This document shows, piece after piece, positions 51,566 to 60,273 of a stretch of DNA of 64,000 nucleotides (positions are counted from its first letter, which is position 1; each line of letters begins with the position of its first letter). A program made the position numbers and the translations under genes. Below the pieces are notes generated by a model. That model saw only the letters and a program-made list of their open reading frames with translations, did no database searches and had not been told where the DNA came from. This stretch comes from Prescottella defluvii (lineage in GTDB: Bacteria; Actinomycetota; Actinomycetes; Mycobacteriales; Mycobacteriaceae): NCBI RefSeq assembly GCF_000738775.1, contig NZ_JPOC01000028.1, positions 172,998-236,997 of the forward strand, given 5' to 3'.

Positions 51566-53221
51566 TCATCGGGCTGCAGACGCCCCCGTCACCGGTACCG
51601 ACGCCCGGACGTCGACCCGCTTGACCTTGCCGGTCGCGTTGCGCGGCAGATCGTCGGTCCGGAAGATCCACCGGGTCGGCACCTTGTACCGGGCGATCCG
51701 CTCGGTCATGTACCGGCGCAGTTCGTCCTCGGTCACCTCGACATCCGGAGGCGTGACGACCACGGCGCAGACCTCCTCGCCGTAGTCGTGATGCTCGGTC
51801 CCGATGACGATGCACTCACGTACCGCGGGATGCTCGGCGAGGACGTCCTCGACCTCGGCCGGGTAGACGTTCTCACCACCGCGGAGGATGAGATCGCTGC
51901 GGCGACTGGCGATCCGGAGGTATCCGTCTTTCAGCGTGCCCAGGTCGCCGGTCCGCATCCAGCCCTCGCCGTCGATCGCCGCCTCGGTCGCCTCCGGGTT
52001 GTTCCAGTACCCGAGCATCACGAGCGGACCGTGCACGCAGATCTCACCCTCGACCCCGTCCGGAACCGGTCGGCCGCGATCGTCGCGCACCTCGACCCGC
52101 ATCGTGAGCACGGCGGTGCCGACGGTGTCCGGACGCTCGGCCAGATCCGCCGCCGTGGCCACCGTCGCCGCCGACGACGACTCGGTCAGACCGTAGCTCG
52201 TCCCGAGTGAGCGCTCCGCAGCTGGAAGTATGTGCCGGAGTCTCGCTTTCAATTCGGCCGACGACGGAGCGGAACTCACCGAGATCGTCTGCAGGGACGA
52301 GAGATCGTAGCGGGAGAGATCACCATGCTCGACAAGCCTGCTGATCATCGTCGGGACCGCGCCCCAGTTGGTGAGACGCTCACGCTCGATCAGCCGCAGC
52401 ACCCGGTCGATGTCGAACCGGCCGGTGGCGATCACCGCGGTGTCACCGAACGCCAACCGCGGAACGGCCAGGTTGTGCAGTGCCGCGATGTGGAACAACG
52501 GCGTCGCGAGCAGGAACCGCCGCCCGCTCGGAGCCCGGCCGAACTCTGCCGCGAGGGCATCGTTGAACCGATGGAAGTCGACCGCCGCCACCAGGTTCCG
52601 CTGCGAGTGCGTCGCCCCCTTGGGCCGGCCGGTCGTACCGCTGGTGAACAGGATGACCGCCGGATCGTCCTCCGCAACCCCAGGATCCGGCAACTGCGCG
52701 TCCGGCCGGGAGGACGACAGCGCCGGGATGTCGCGTTCGACAGACAGCACCGGCACGTCGACCGATCCGAGCAGGTCCCGCCGGGCGGCGTCGGCGACGA
52801 TCACCTTCGGCGCCGACAACTCGACACCGTAAGCGATCTCCCGCGCCGACCACAGCGAGTTCATGCCGACAATGACGGCACCGAGCGCATTCGCTGCCCA
52901 GAACGTCATGATCCATTCGGCATTGTTCGCGGACAGTATCGCGACCCGGTCGCCCCTCCCGATGCCGTGCCGGGACCGCAGCTCGTCCGCGAGCGACGCG
53001 ACCCGCGCGAGATGCTCGGTGAAGGTCAGACGAAGATCGCCGCAGACCAGGTACTCGACATCGCCGTAGCGGGCCGACTCGACCAGCAACTGGTGCAGCG
53101 ACCGATACCGATTGCGCAGCACCGGCATCACCACCCCGCGGACCGACTCCGGGGCGATCTCGAACGGCGCACCGGGCGCGGTCAGCCGAGCAACGGCTTC
53201 CGCGCGATGTGGCACCGCCAT
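51566..53221 (-). CDS. Acyl-CoA synthetase (AMP-forming, FadD-like)
   Basis: A 551-aa ligase. Motifs are ILFTSGTTGRPKGATHSQ, TSYGLTESSSA, MRTGDLGTLKDGYLRIASRRSDLILRGGENVYP and the C-terminal catalytic Lys in RNATGKVKRVDV. The N-terminal 30 residues (VVMPVLRNRYRSLHQL) resemble FadDs of steroid and fatty-acid clusters. First in an operon with the orphan binding protein and IclR, and divergent from the KshA-like gene. Confidence 0.88.
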   Translation of the reverse strand: MAVPHRAEAVARLTAPGAPFEIAPESVRGVVMPVLRNRYRSLHQLLVESARYGDVEYLVCGDLRLTFTEHLARVASLADELRSRHGIGRGDRVAILSANNAEWIMTFWAANALGAVIVGMNSLWSAREIAYGVELSAPKVIVADAARRDLLGSVDVPVLSVERDIPALSSSRPDAQLPDPGVAEDDPAVILFTSGTTGRPKGATHSQRNLVAAVDFHRFNDALAAEFGRAPSGRRFLLATPLFHIAALHNLAVPRLAFGDTAVIATGRFDIDRVLRLIERERLTNWGAVPTMISRLVEHGDLSRYDLSSLQTISVSSAPSSAELKARLRHILPAAERSLGTSYGLTESSSAATVATAADLAERPDTVGTAVLTMRVEVRDDRGRPVPDGVEGEICVHGPLVMLGYWNNPEATEAAIDGEGWMRTGDLGTLKDGYLRIASRRSDLILRGGENVYPAEVEDVLAEHPAVRECIVIGTEHHDYGEEVCAVVVTPPDVEVTEDELRRYMTERIARYKVPTRWIFRTDDLPRNATGKVKRVDVRASVPVTGASAAR

Positions 53222-53352
53222 CAGATGGTCGCGCCGGTCGTCATCGCGATCCTCGCTGTAGACACGATCACCGGATTACCCATTGCAGTCCTCCTCGAAC
53301 AGCACACGAGGACGGCGCGAAGCGGTCGACTGCGTGGCGTGCATTGCACCAA

Positions 53353-53365
53353 AGAATCTGATTCT
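53353..53365. promoter_or_regulatory. KstR-like dyad AGAAT-N3-ATTCT, site 2
   Basis: AGAATCTGATTCT, extended by one base on each side to a perfect 15-bp palindrome (53352-53366). It lies 131 bp upstream of the fadD start and 262 bp upstream of the KshA-like gene. The same geometry as sites 1, 3 and 4, with T for C in the half-site. Confidence 0.5.
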
Positions 53366-53510
53366 TGTGCCATGGAACACCAAGCAAGGCTTATCTGCAA
53401 GGGATACCGGGCAGTAGATAACCATCCCGATCTATGCTGCAACGCGGTTCTACTTTAGAGTGGGCGACAGACGCAGCCTGCACCCGGTCCTGGGCGGCTG
53501 GTCGAACGGA

Positions 53511-53528
53511 ACCTGGTCCGGATCAGGT
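53511..53528. promoter_or_regulatory. ACCTG-N8-CAGGT dyad before kshA-like gene
   Basis: ACCTGGTCCGGATCAGGT is an 18-bp palindrome with one mismatched pair, 99 bp upstream of the KshA-like start. Possible site for the IclR regulator of the divergent operon; unproven. Confidence 0.4.
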
Positions 53529-53627
53529 CCAGGCACGGGAGTTGTCCGATTGCCGAGAGCATCTGGCACGCAGATGCATACGCCGCGCAGACCCTCCCCG
53601 AACCACCACTGAATGTATGGGAATCAC

Positions 53628-54782
53628 ATGACGACATCAGAGACAGGCAACGCCGAGATTCGAATGATCGATGCCGGTGAGGCCCCGACGCGATTCGCCC
53701 GCGGTTGGCACTGTGTCGGCCTGACACGTGAACTGCGAGAAGGTAAGCCGCACTCGATCGAGGCGTTCGGCACCAAGCTGGTGGTCTTCGCCGACAGCCA
53801 GGGCAAACTGCAGGTACTCGACGCATACTGCCGCCACATGGGTGGCGACCTGAGCCAGGGCCGGATCAAGGGCGATTCCGTCGCGTGCCCGTTCCACGAC
53901 TGGCGCTGGGGCGGCAACGGCAAGTGCACTTCCATCCCCTACGCCCGCCGCGTACCGCCGCTCGCGAAGACCCGCGCGTGGACCACGCTGGAGAAGGATG
54001 GGCTGCTGTTCGTCTGGCACGATCCGGAGGGCAACCAGCCGCCGGCGGAGGTCACCATCCCGGACATGACCGCTCCCGGCCAGGAGTGGACCGACTGGGT
54101 GTGGAAGCAGATCACCATCGACACCAACTGCCGAGAGATCATCGACAACGTCGTCGACATGGCGCACTTCTTCTACGTGCACTACGGCTTCCCGGTCAAG
54201 TTCAAGAACATCTTCGAAGGCCACGTCGCCACCCAGTACCACGAGGGCGTCGGCCGCGAGGACATGGCACGCCCTCCCAAGGAGGGTCGGGCCGCGTCCA
54301 CCGGTAACAGTTCCGTCGCCGCCTACTACGGCCCGTCCTTCATGATCGACGAACTGACTCACCACTACCCGGATTTCGACATCGATTCGATCCTGATCAA
54401 CTGCCACTACCCAGTTTCGCCGGACAAGTTCGTCCTCATGTACGGCATCAAGGTCAAGCAGACAGACTCGATCCGCGGCGAGAAGGCGCAGGCCCTCGCG
54501 GCGGGCATGGCGAAGTTCATCGCGATCGGTTTCGAGCAGGACGTCGCGATCTGGAAGAACAAGACCCGCATCGAGAATCCGCTGCTCTGCGAGGAGGACG
54601 GCCCGGTCTACCAGCTGCGCCGCTGGTACCAGCAGTTCTACGTGGACGTCGCCGACGTCACCCCGGACATGGTGGCCCGCTTCGAGTTCGAGATGGACAC
54701 CACCAAGCCCGTCGCCGCGTGGCGTCGCGAGGTGGCCGAGAACATGGAGCGCCGGGTCACCGAGCTCGCCGCCTCCAACTGA
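53628..54782 (+). CDS. kshA: KshA-like Rieske oxygenase (3-ketosteroid 9-alpha-hydroxylase oxygenase)
   Basis: A 384-aa oxygenase subunit. Rieske ligands are Cys68, His70, Cys87 and His90. The mononuclear-iron site has Asn174, Asp178, His180 and His185 (IIDNVVDMAHFFYVH). Positions and length fit mycobacterial KshA (386 aa). Known KshA hydroxylates C9 of 3-ketosteroids and needs the reductase KshB, which is not encoded in the window. Rhodococci carry several KshA homologues with different substrate ranges, so a steroid-like or terpenoid substrate is likely. ATG 53628 was chosen over an in-frame ATG at 53613. Confidence 0.85.
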   Translation: MTTSETGNAEIRMIDAGEAPTRFARGWHCVGLTRELREGKPHSIEAFGTKLVVFADSQGKLQVLDAYCRHMGGDLSQGRIKGDSVACPFHDWRWGGNGKCTSIPYARRVPPLAKTRAWTTLEKDGLLFVWHDPEGNQPPAEVTIPDMTAPGQEWTDWVWKQITIDTNCREIIDNVVDMAHFFYVHYGFPVKFKNIFEGHVATQYHEGVGREDMARPPKEGRAASTGNSSVAAYYGPSFMIDELTHHYPDFDIDSILINCHYPVSPDKFVLMYGIKVKQTDSIRGEKAQALAAGMAKFIAIGFEQDVAIWKNKTRIENPLLCEEDGPVYQLRRWYQQFYVDVADVTPDMVARFEFEMDTTKPVAAWRREVAENMERRVTELAASN

Positions 54783-54785
54783 CGG

Positions 54786-54827
54786 AAGAGGGCCGGTCGT
54801 GGGGAACACCCCGCGGCCGGCCCTCTT
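54786..54827. terminator. Bidirectional terminator after kshA
   Basis: AAGAGGGCCGG (54786-54796) pairs with CCGGCCCTCTT (54817-54827), with an inner GGGG/CCCC pairing and a terminal TTT. It lies between the convergent kshA-like and TetR genes. Confidence 0.88.
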
Positions 54828-54838
54828 TCAAACTGCGC

Positions 54839-55459
54839 TCATCCCTGGTCCCCGAGGACCAGCCGGGACACGTCCTGGACGTTGCGGAGGGCCTCGGGGA
54901 ATCCGATCCTTCCGGTGGTCCACAGGACGAGCGAGTTGAGCATCGTGCTGCCGATCGACAGTGATGCGAGTCGCGCCCGCTCGGCGGGCACGCCTTCCAT
55001 CAACTCGAACAGCGCCTTCCGGTTCGCGGCGGAGCGTTCGTCGAGGGTGTCTCGCACGTACGGATCATCCGAGGTCTGCAGTTCGACCTCGAGACGCGCG
55101 AAGTTGGGTCCCCGCTGGAACGCCTTCATCTGCCGCGTGTACAGGTCCACGACGCGATCCAGGACGGATCCGTGCGCACTTCGGCGCCGACCCGACTCAC
55201 GTTCCTCGGCCAAGCGTTCGGCGAGAATGTCGTTCCAGGCGACCATCGCGGCGGCGAGGAGATGCTGCTTCGCGGGGAAGTACCGGTACAGCGTCCCGAG
55301 TGCCACCCCGGACCGCTCCGAGACCTCACGCATCTGTATCCGGTCGGGGCTCGTCTCGGCGAGCATCTCGATCACGGTGTCGAGAAGGTGCCGCCGACGC
55401 GCACGCTGCGCGTCGGTCATGTCGTCGGGGCTCATCGGCACGGCCACGGATTCGGTCAC
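54839..55459 (-). CDS. KstR-like TetR-family repressor
   Basis: A 206-aa regulator. The N-terminal region (IQMREVSERSGVALGTLYRYFPAKQHLLAAAM) closely follows the mycobacterial KstR pattern (QMR-x-V-x2-R-x2-VA-x-GTLYRYFP-x-K). KstR senses steroid CoA thioesters. The gene follows an SDR by 16 bp and is the last member of the operon starting at 61505. It is the best candidate for binding the AGAAY-N3-RTTCY sites, two of which lie in its own operon promoter. Confidence 0.88.
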   Translation of the reverse strand: MTESVAVPMSPDDMTDAQRARRRHLLDTVIEMLAETSPDRIQMREVSERSGVALGTLYRYFPAKQHLLAAAMVAWNDILAERLAEERESGRRRSAHGSVLDRVVDLYTRQMKAFQRGPNFARLEVELQTSDDPYVRDTLDERSAANRKALFELMEGVPAERARLASLSIGSTMLNSLVLWTTGRIGFPEALRNVQDVSRLVLGDQG

Positions 55460-55475
55460 GAATGCAGCCTAATCG

Positions 55476-56348
55476 TCAACCTGTCACCGCCGACTCCGGC
55501 TCCGGAGACGGGGCCACCAGGTATCCGCCCAGGACGTCGTGCAGTTCGTCCTGGCTCCACCGCGATGCCGACCGCAGGCTCGCCTCGACGGTGGGCGCCG
55601 CCATCACGTCGATCCGGTCCCCGTACGCCACCAAGACCCTGCCGTTGACGGCATCGGCCGCGGGCGACGCCAGGTAGACGACGAGCGGCGCAACGTGTTC
55701 GACGGACAGCGGGTCCTCCCCTGCCTCCGGCCCGGCTCCGAACACGTCGCTGGTCATGGCGGTTCGCGCGCGGGGACAGATCGCGTTGGCCCGCACTCCG
55801 AACGACGCGCATCCGCGTGCGGTGGACATCGTCAGCGCGACGACGCCAGCTTTGGACGCCGCATAGTTGGCGGCGCCGGGCGGACCGGACGCGTATGCCT
55901 CCGACGACGTGTTGACGATGCGGGCGTACACCGGTTCCCCCGTCTGCTTCGCCCGGCGCCGCCAGTGGTCGGTCGCGGCGCGGGTCGTGAGGAACGTGCC
56001 CCGCAGGTTGACCCGGAGAACCGCATCCCATTCCTCGGCGGACATGTTGAACACCATGCGATCCCGGATGATGCCGGCGTTGTTCACCAGGATGTCGAGT
56101 CCGCCGAACTCCGCGATCGCCGTCGCGACGAGCCGATCCGCCGTGGCCTGGTCGCCGACGTCTCCGATGCACGTGACGGCGCTCCCGCCGGCCCGCCGGA
56201 TGTCCGCGGCGACGTCGTCGGCCCGTGCACTGCGGGCGTTGATCACGAGATTCGCGCCGGCCTCCGCGAGCGCGAGGGCCTCGGCACGGCCTAGGCCCTC
56301 GCTGGCTCCGGTGACGATCGCGGTGCGGCCGCCGAGGAGACCGGTCAT
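55476..56348 (-). CDS. Short-chain dehydrogenase (17-beta-HSD-like)
   Basis: A 290-aa SDR. Motifs are IVTGASEGLGRAEALAL, NNAGIIRDRMVFNM, the Ser in VNTSSEAY and YAASK. The N-terminal MTGLLGGRTAIVTGA and NNAGIIRDRM patterns resemble the dehydrogenase part of multifunctional enzyme 2/HSD17B4-type proteins acting on 3-hydroxyacyl-CoA or steroids. ATG 56348 overlaps the acyl-CoA dehydrogenase stop (ATGA). Confidence 0.87.
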   Translation of the reverse strand: MTGLLGGRTAIVTGASEGLGRAEALALAEAGANLVINARSARADDVAADIRRAGGSAVTCIGDVGDQATADRLVATAIAEFGGLDILVNNAGIIRDRMVFNMSAEEWDAVLRVNLRGTFLTTRAATDHWRRRAKQTGEPVYARIVNTSSEAYASGPPGAANYAASKAGVVALTMSTARGCASFGVRANAICPRARTAMTSDVFGAGPEAGEDPLSVEHVAPLVVYLASPAADAVNGRVLVAYGDRIDVMAAPTVEASLRSASRWSQDELHDVLGGYLVAPSPEPESAVTG

Positions 56349-58546
56349 CGCGGTTCCCGCGGTAGTCCGAGGATCTGCTCGGAGATGACGTTGAGTTGGA
56401 TCTCGAGGGTGCCGCCACCGATCAGCAGTTTCGGCGTCGCCAGGTATGCCTTGGCCGCACGTCCACCGCCGATGACGTCGGAGCCCAGGCCACCCACGGC
56501 CGCCTCCGGCCCGAACCATTCGAGCACCTGGGCGGTGGCATCGGTAATGTGATGCGCGGACGCGGCCTTGAGCGCACTCGCTTCGACACCAGGATTCAGG
56601 CCGGAGAGTCGCTTGAGGACGCCGCGGTGCGCGAGCGCATCGAGGGCGCCGGTGGTCGACGTGATCCGGCCCAGCGCGGGCAGCGCGTCGTACCGGGTAT
56701 CCAGGTCCAGGGACCGCGCCACCTCCACCGGGTCGAAGCGATACCCGCCGGCGACGGGGGTGTTGCCCATCGCGACCCGCTCGTTGGCGAGCGTGGTGCG
56801 GGCCACCTTCCAGCCCTCCCCCGGCGCACCCACCAGGTCGGCGTCCGGGACGAAGACTCCGTCGAGGGCTACCTCGTTGAACATGCTGTCGCCGTTGGCC
56901 TCCCGCAGCGGGCGAACCTCCACTCCCGGCGCCGACATGTCGACGAGGAAGAAGCTGATCCCGCGATGCTTGGGGACGTCGCGGTCGGTGCGCGCCAGGC
57001 AGATGCCCCAGTGCGCCTCATAGGCCTTGGAGTTCCACACCTTGTTGCCGTCGAGCCGCCAGCCACCGTCGACCTTGGTGGCGAACGTCGTCAGCGACGC
57101 CAGATCGGAGCCGGCGCCGGGCTCGGAGAACAGCTGGCACCAGACGATCTCCCCACGCAGGGTCGGTGCGACGAGACGCTGCATCTGGTCCTCGGTGCCG
57201 TACTGGAGGATCGAGGGCAGCGCCCACTCGCCGATGACCGTGCTGGGCTGCGTCATTCCGGCGCGCTCGAACTCCTCGGCGATGATCAGCTGTCCGGCGG
57301 TGTCGGCGCCCAGCCCGTACGGTTCGGGATAGTGCGGCGCGACCAGGCCGCGATCGGAGAGGAGCACCCGTGCGGCCACCTCGTCGAGCGCCGCGGCCTC
57401 GGCGATCGTCACCGCCACCCCGGCACGAAACTCCGGACGGTCCGGCACGCCCAGCACCGATTCTCGTTCGGTGGTCAGCGCCAGCTCGCCGGCCCGTCGG
57501 GCCCACGCGTCCGGCGAACCGCCGAGGGCGAGCAGGCTCACCACCCGCCGCCAGTAGAGGTGGATGTCGTGCTCCCACGTGTTGCCGATACCGCCGAGCA
57601 GGGTCAGCGCCTCGAGCAGCACGTCGACCGCCTCGCGGCGCACCGCCGTCGCCGCCCGGGCCGTCGCGAGGGCAAACTGCTGCCGGTCACCACTGTCCGA
57701 AGCCAGCGCGGCATCCCACACGGCGCTGGTCATCACCTCGATCCGGATGAACAGCTGCGCGCACTTGTGCTTGATCGCCTGGAAAGAACCGATGGGACGC
57801 CCGAACTGCTCGCGGATCTTCGCGTACGCGAGGCTGGTCTCCTGCGCCCAGCGTGCGACACCGACGGCCTCCGCGCACTGCAGCACCGCGACGATCGCCG
57901 CGACCTCGTCCGCAGCGGCCCCGAGGACGTGCTCCGCGGGAATCCGCGCCTCGGACAGTCGCACCCGGCCGATAGCCCGGGTGAGGTCGACACCATCCTC
58001 GGCAACGATCTCGACGCCGGCGTCGTCCGCCGACACCACGAACCACACAGGTCGCTCGCCGCACTGGCCTGCCAGGACCAGGATCTCGGCACCGGGCGCA
58101 CCGAGCACCGGCGCGGTCTCGCCGGTGGCCACCACCTCGTCGCCGTCACCCTCGAGGGTGACGGTCCCCGTCCCCAGCGCGGCAGCACCCGTGGCACCGC
58201 CGGCCAGGCGCGGAAGCAACGCCTTGCGCGCCGCATCGGTGCCATGGGACTGGATCACGGCGCTCGCGGTGACCGTCGGCAACAGTGGACCGGGGATCAA
58301 CCCGTACCCGGACTGCTCCAGTGCCACCGCGAGCTCGAGCAGGCCCGCGCCTGCTCCGTCGTACTCCTCGGCGAGGTGGAGTGACGGAATCCCCATGCCC
58401 ACCAGCTGTTCCCAGAAGGCGGGCCGCTCACCGCGCGCGAACTCCTCGAACTGCCCGCGGGTCCGCTCCACGGGAGTCTCGCGGGCCGCGAACCGCGCGA
58501 GCGAGTCGGCGAGGGCGTCGTGATCTGCTCCGATACCGATCGGCAT
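56345..58546 (-). CDS. Two-domain (tandem) acyl-CoA dehydrogenase, FadE6/FadE34-like
   Basis: A 733-aa flavoprotein composed of two acyl-CoA dehydrogenase units (about 1-365 and 385-733). Each has the all-helical start, the beta domain and the FAD-binding helices. The second unit contains EPGAGSDLASLTTFATKVDGGW. Fused single-chain enzymes of this kind (FadE34/ChsE3) replace the alpha2-beta2 ChsE complexes that act on steroid side chains, while FadE6 is less well understood. It is coupled to the following SDR. Confidence 0.87.
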   Translation of the reverse strand: MPIGIGADHDALADSLARFAARETPVERTRGQFEEFARGERPAFWEQLVGMGIPSLHLAEEYDGAGAGLLELAVALEQSGYGLIPGPLLPTVTASAVIQSHGTDAARKALLPRLAGGATGAAALGTGTVTLEGDGDEVVATGETAPVLGAPGAEILVLAGQCGERPVWFVVSADDAGVEIVAEDGVDLTRAIGRVRLSEARIPAEHVLGAAADEVAAIVAVLQCAEAVGVARWAQETSLAYAKIREQFGRPIGSFQAIKHKCAQLFIRIEVMTSAVWDAALASDSGDRQQFALATARAATAVRREAVDVLLEALTLLGGIGNTWEHDIHLYWRRVVSLLALGGSPDAWARRAGELALTTERESVLGVPDRPEFRAGVAVTIAEAAALDEVAARVLLSDRGLVAPHYPEPYGLGADTAGQLIIAEEFERAGMTQPSTVIGEWALPSILQYGTEDQMQRLVAPTLRGEIVWCQLFSEPGAGSDLASLTTFATKVDGGWRLDGNKVWNSKAYEAHWGICLARTDRDVPKHRGISFFLVDMSAPGVEVRPLREANGDSMFNEVALDGVFVPDADLVGAPGEGWKVARTTLANERVAMGNTPVAGGYRFDPVEVARSLDLDTRYDALPALGRITSTTGALDALAHRGVLKRLSGLNPGVEASALKAASAHHITDATAQVLEWFGPEAAVGGLGSDVIGGGRAAKAYLATPKLLIGGGTLEIQLNVISEQILGLPREPR

Positions 58547-58552
58547 GTCCGA

Positions 58553-59416
58553 TCAACCTTTCAGTTTGAGCACCTTGCGGGCGTTCTCGTGCAGGAACTT
58601 CGGCCACACCTCGTCCTTGAACGGCACGTGCGGCATGTCACCGAAGATGCGGTCGAGCGTCAGCCCGGCCGGAAAGTAGCCCGCATAGATGATCTTGTCG
58701 GCGCCGCGAGTGTTCGCGTAGTCGACGATCGCCTTCGGGTAGTGCTTGGGCGCGAACGCCGAGGTCGAGTAGTAGAGGTTCGGCCATTTGATCATCAGTT
58801 TGACGGCCAGATCCTCCCACGGTTCGCAGCCGTGCCGCGTGACGAACACCAGGTCCGGGAAATCGAACATCACGTCGTCGATCAGTTCGACGTGCTGGAC
58901 CGCCGACTTCAGTCGCGGGCCCGCGATGCCGGCGCACGCGAAGATCGGGATGTCGAGCTCGACGCACTTGGCGTAGATCGGATACATCTGCGGCGCGTTG
59001 AGTGCTACCTGCGGGAACGTGCCCGCGGCAAACGAACTCACCGAGACGATGCCGAACTCCTCGTACTCCCGGGTCATCCGGTTCAGCGTGCCCATGATGT
59101 CGTTGGGGTCCACTGCCGAGCCCTGCGGGACGAACCGGTCCGGGAACATCTTCACGGCCCGCGGTCCGGACTCCTTGGCCATGCTGACCATGCCGATCTC
59201 GATGCCGTGCTTGTCCATCTCGTGCAGCGTCACCGAGATCGGATCGTCGGTCGCGAGGTCCGGCACACCCTTGAACATGTACTGCGCGGGCATGCTGAAC
59301 TCGTCGTTGCTCTCGCGATCCTTCGTCTGCCGCGTGATGAACGCGTACTCGTCGTAGCCGGCCTCACGGAAACCGATGTGCGTGTCGACGATGGGGATGC
59401 CGTCGTAGGGCGTCAT
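58553..59416 (-). CDS. Amidohydrolase family protein (PF04909), short form
   Basis: A 287-aa TIM-barrel amidohydrolase-2 protein. The start IPIVDTHIGFRE has the first metal His but not the second of the usual HxH; FVTRHGCEPWEDLAV gives a central His, IIYAGYFPAG occupies the catalytic-Asp strand (no Asp visible) and FLHENARKVLKL is the typical end. With several metal ligands absent it could be a non-hydrolytic or regulatory member. Coupled to its neighbour SDR by an ATGA overlap. Confidence 0.8.
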   Translation of the reverse strand: MTPYDGIPIVDTHIGFREAGYDEYAFITRQTKDRESNDEFSMPAQYMFKGVPDLATDDPISVTLHEMDKHGIEIGMVSMAKESGPRAVKMFPDRFVPQGSAVDPNDIMGTLNRMTREYEEFGIVSVSSFAAGTFPQVALNAPQMYPIYAKCVELDIPIFACAGIAGPRLKSAVQHVELIDDVMFDFPDLVFVTRHGCEPWEDLAVKLMIKWPNLYYSTSAFAPKHYPKAIVDYANTRGADKIIYAGYFPAGLTLDRIFGDMPHVPFKDEVWPKFLHENARKVLKLKG

Positions 59417-60273
59417 GCGTTCTGCTCCTTCGCGATCGGCCTGCCGTCCAGACCCTGGACCGTGACCTTCTCACGCTCGAGGATGTCCAGGCTCGCCTCG
59501 ACGTTGCCCGTGTAGTGCGGCGCAGCATCGCACAACCACGTCACCGCCTCGACCATCTCCTCGAGCGACTCGGGAACGAACCACTGGGTGCCGACCATGT
59601 TCGACGCCACCGACATCGCACCGGCGGTCGCGACCGCCGAGCGCGGGCGCACCGCATTGACCCGGATCCCGGTGCCGTTCAGTTCAGCGGCCAGCCCCGC
59701 CGTCATCCGGTCCTGCGCCGCCTTGCTCATGCCGTACAGCGCGGTGCCGTGGATGTCGGCGTCCAGATCGGTCTCTCCCTCGGGCAGTGGTTCGACGGGC
59801 CGGATCCGGGCGGTGCCACTGGTGATGTTGACGATCCAGCCCTCGCCCCGCTCCCGCATCCCGGGGATCACCCGCTGCGCGAGATCCAGCGGCGCATGCA
59901 CATTCACCTCGAACGTCAGGTGCGCGCGTTTGGCCGGGTAGTCCCGCAGCGGCTGGAACATCGCCGCGGCGGCATTGTTGACGAGGATGTCGACGGGCCC
60001 GCCCAGTGCCGCTTCGGCCTCCGGCACGATCCGGCCGCGGGACTCCGGATCCTCCAGGGCCGCCGGGACGATCGCCACGGTGCCCCCGCTCGCGCGAATC
60101 AGGTCGGCGGTCGCGGCGAGGGTGCCGTCGAATCCGCGCCCGGGTTCGTCGACCGTGCGCGCGACGATCGCGACAGCGGCGCCTTCGGCCGCGAGCCGCT
60201 GCGCGATGCCGGCGCCGATGCCTCGGCTGGCTCCGGTGACGATCGCACGCCGTCCGCGCAGACGGCCGGTCAC
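59413..60273 (-). CDS. Short-chain dehydrogenase/reductase (paralogue of the SDR at 36695)
   Basis: A 286-aa SDR. Motifs are IVTGASRGIGAGIAQRL, NNAAAAMF, the Ser in NITSGTA and YGMSK. It shares with the 36695 SDR the RGFDGTLAATADLIRASGG-type insert after the cofactor motif and the E..V....PLD/GWDLA helix. The start is GTG, overlapping the amidohydrolase stop. It probably oxidises or reduces the product of the amidohydrolase. Confidence 0.87.
   Translation of the reverse strand: MTGRLRGRRAIVTGASRGIGAGIAQRLAAEGAAVAIVARTVDEPGRGFDGTLAATADLIRASGGTVAIVPAALEDPESRGRIVPEAEAALGGPVDILVNNAAAAMFQPLRDYPAKRAHLTFEVNVHAPLDLAQRVIPGMRERGEGWIVNITSGTARIRPVEPLPEGETDLDADIHGTALYGMSKAAQDRMTAGLAAELNGTGIRVNAVRPRSAVATAGAMSVASNMVGTQWFVPESLEEMVEAVTWLCDAAPHYTGNVEASLDILEREKVTVQGLDGRPIAKEQNA

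Larger units (their letters stand above)
53222..53627. promoter_or_regulatory. 406-bp divergent control region (fadD / kshA)
   Basis: No convincing gene is found here. It has lower GC than its surroundings and holds the dyad at 53353-53365, another at 53511-53528, and an imperfect TTATCTGC...GATAA repeat at about 53391-53421. Short open frames on both strands lack ribosome sites and family features. Confidence 0.6.

Noticed and set aside
53221..53442. A 73-codon minus-strand frame upstream of the fadD gene.
   Set aside because: No ribosome site, no similarity and it covers the AGAAT dyad; more likely promoter DNA.
53434..53631. A 65-codon plus-strand frame before kshA.
   Set aside because: Composition is atypical and it overlaps the next start without a ribosome site.
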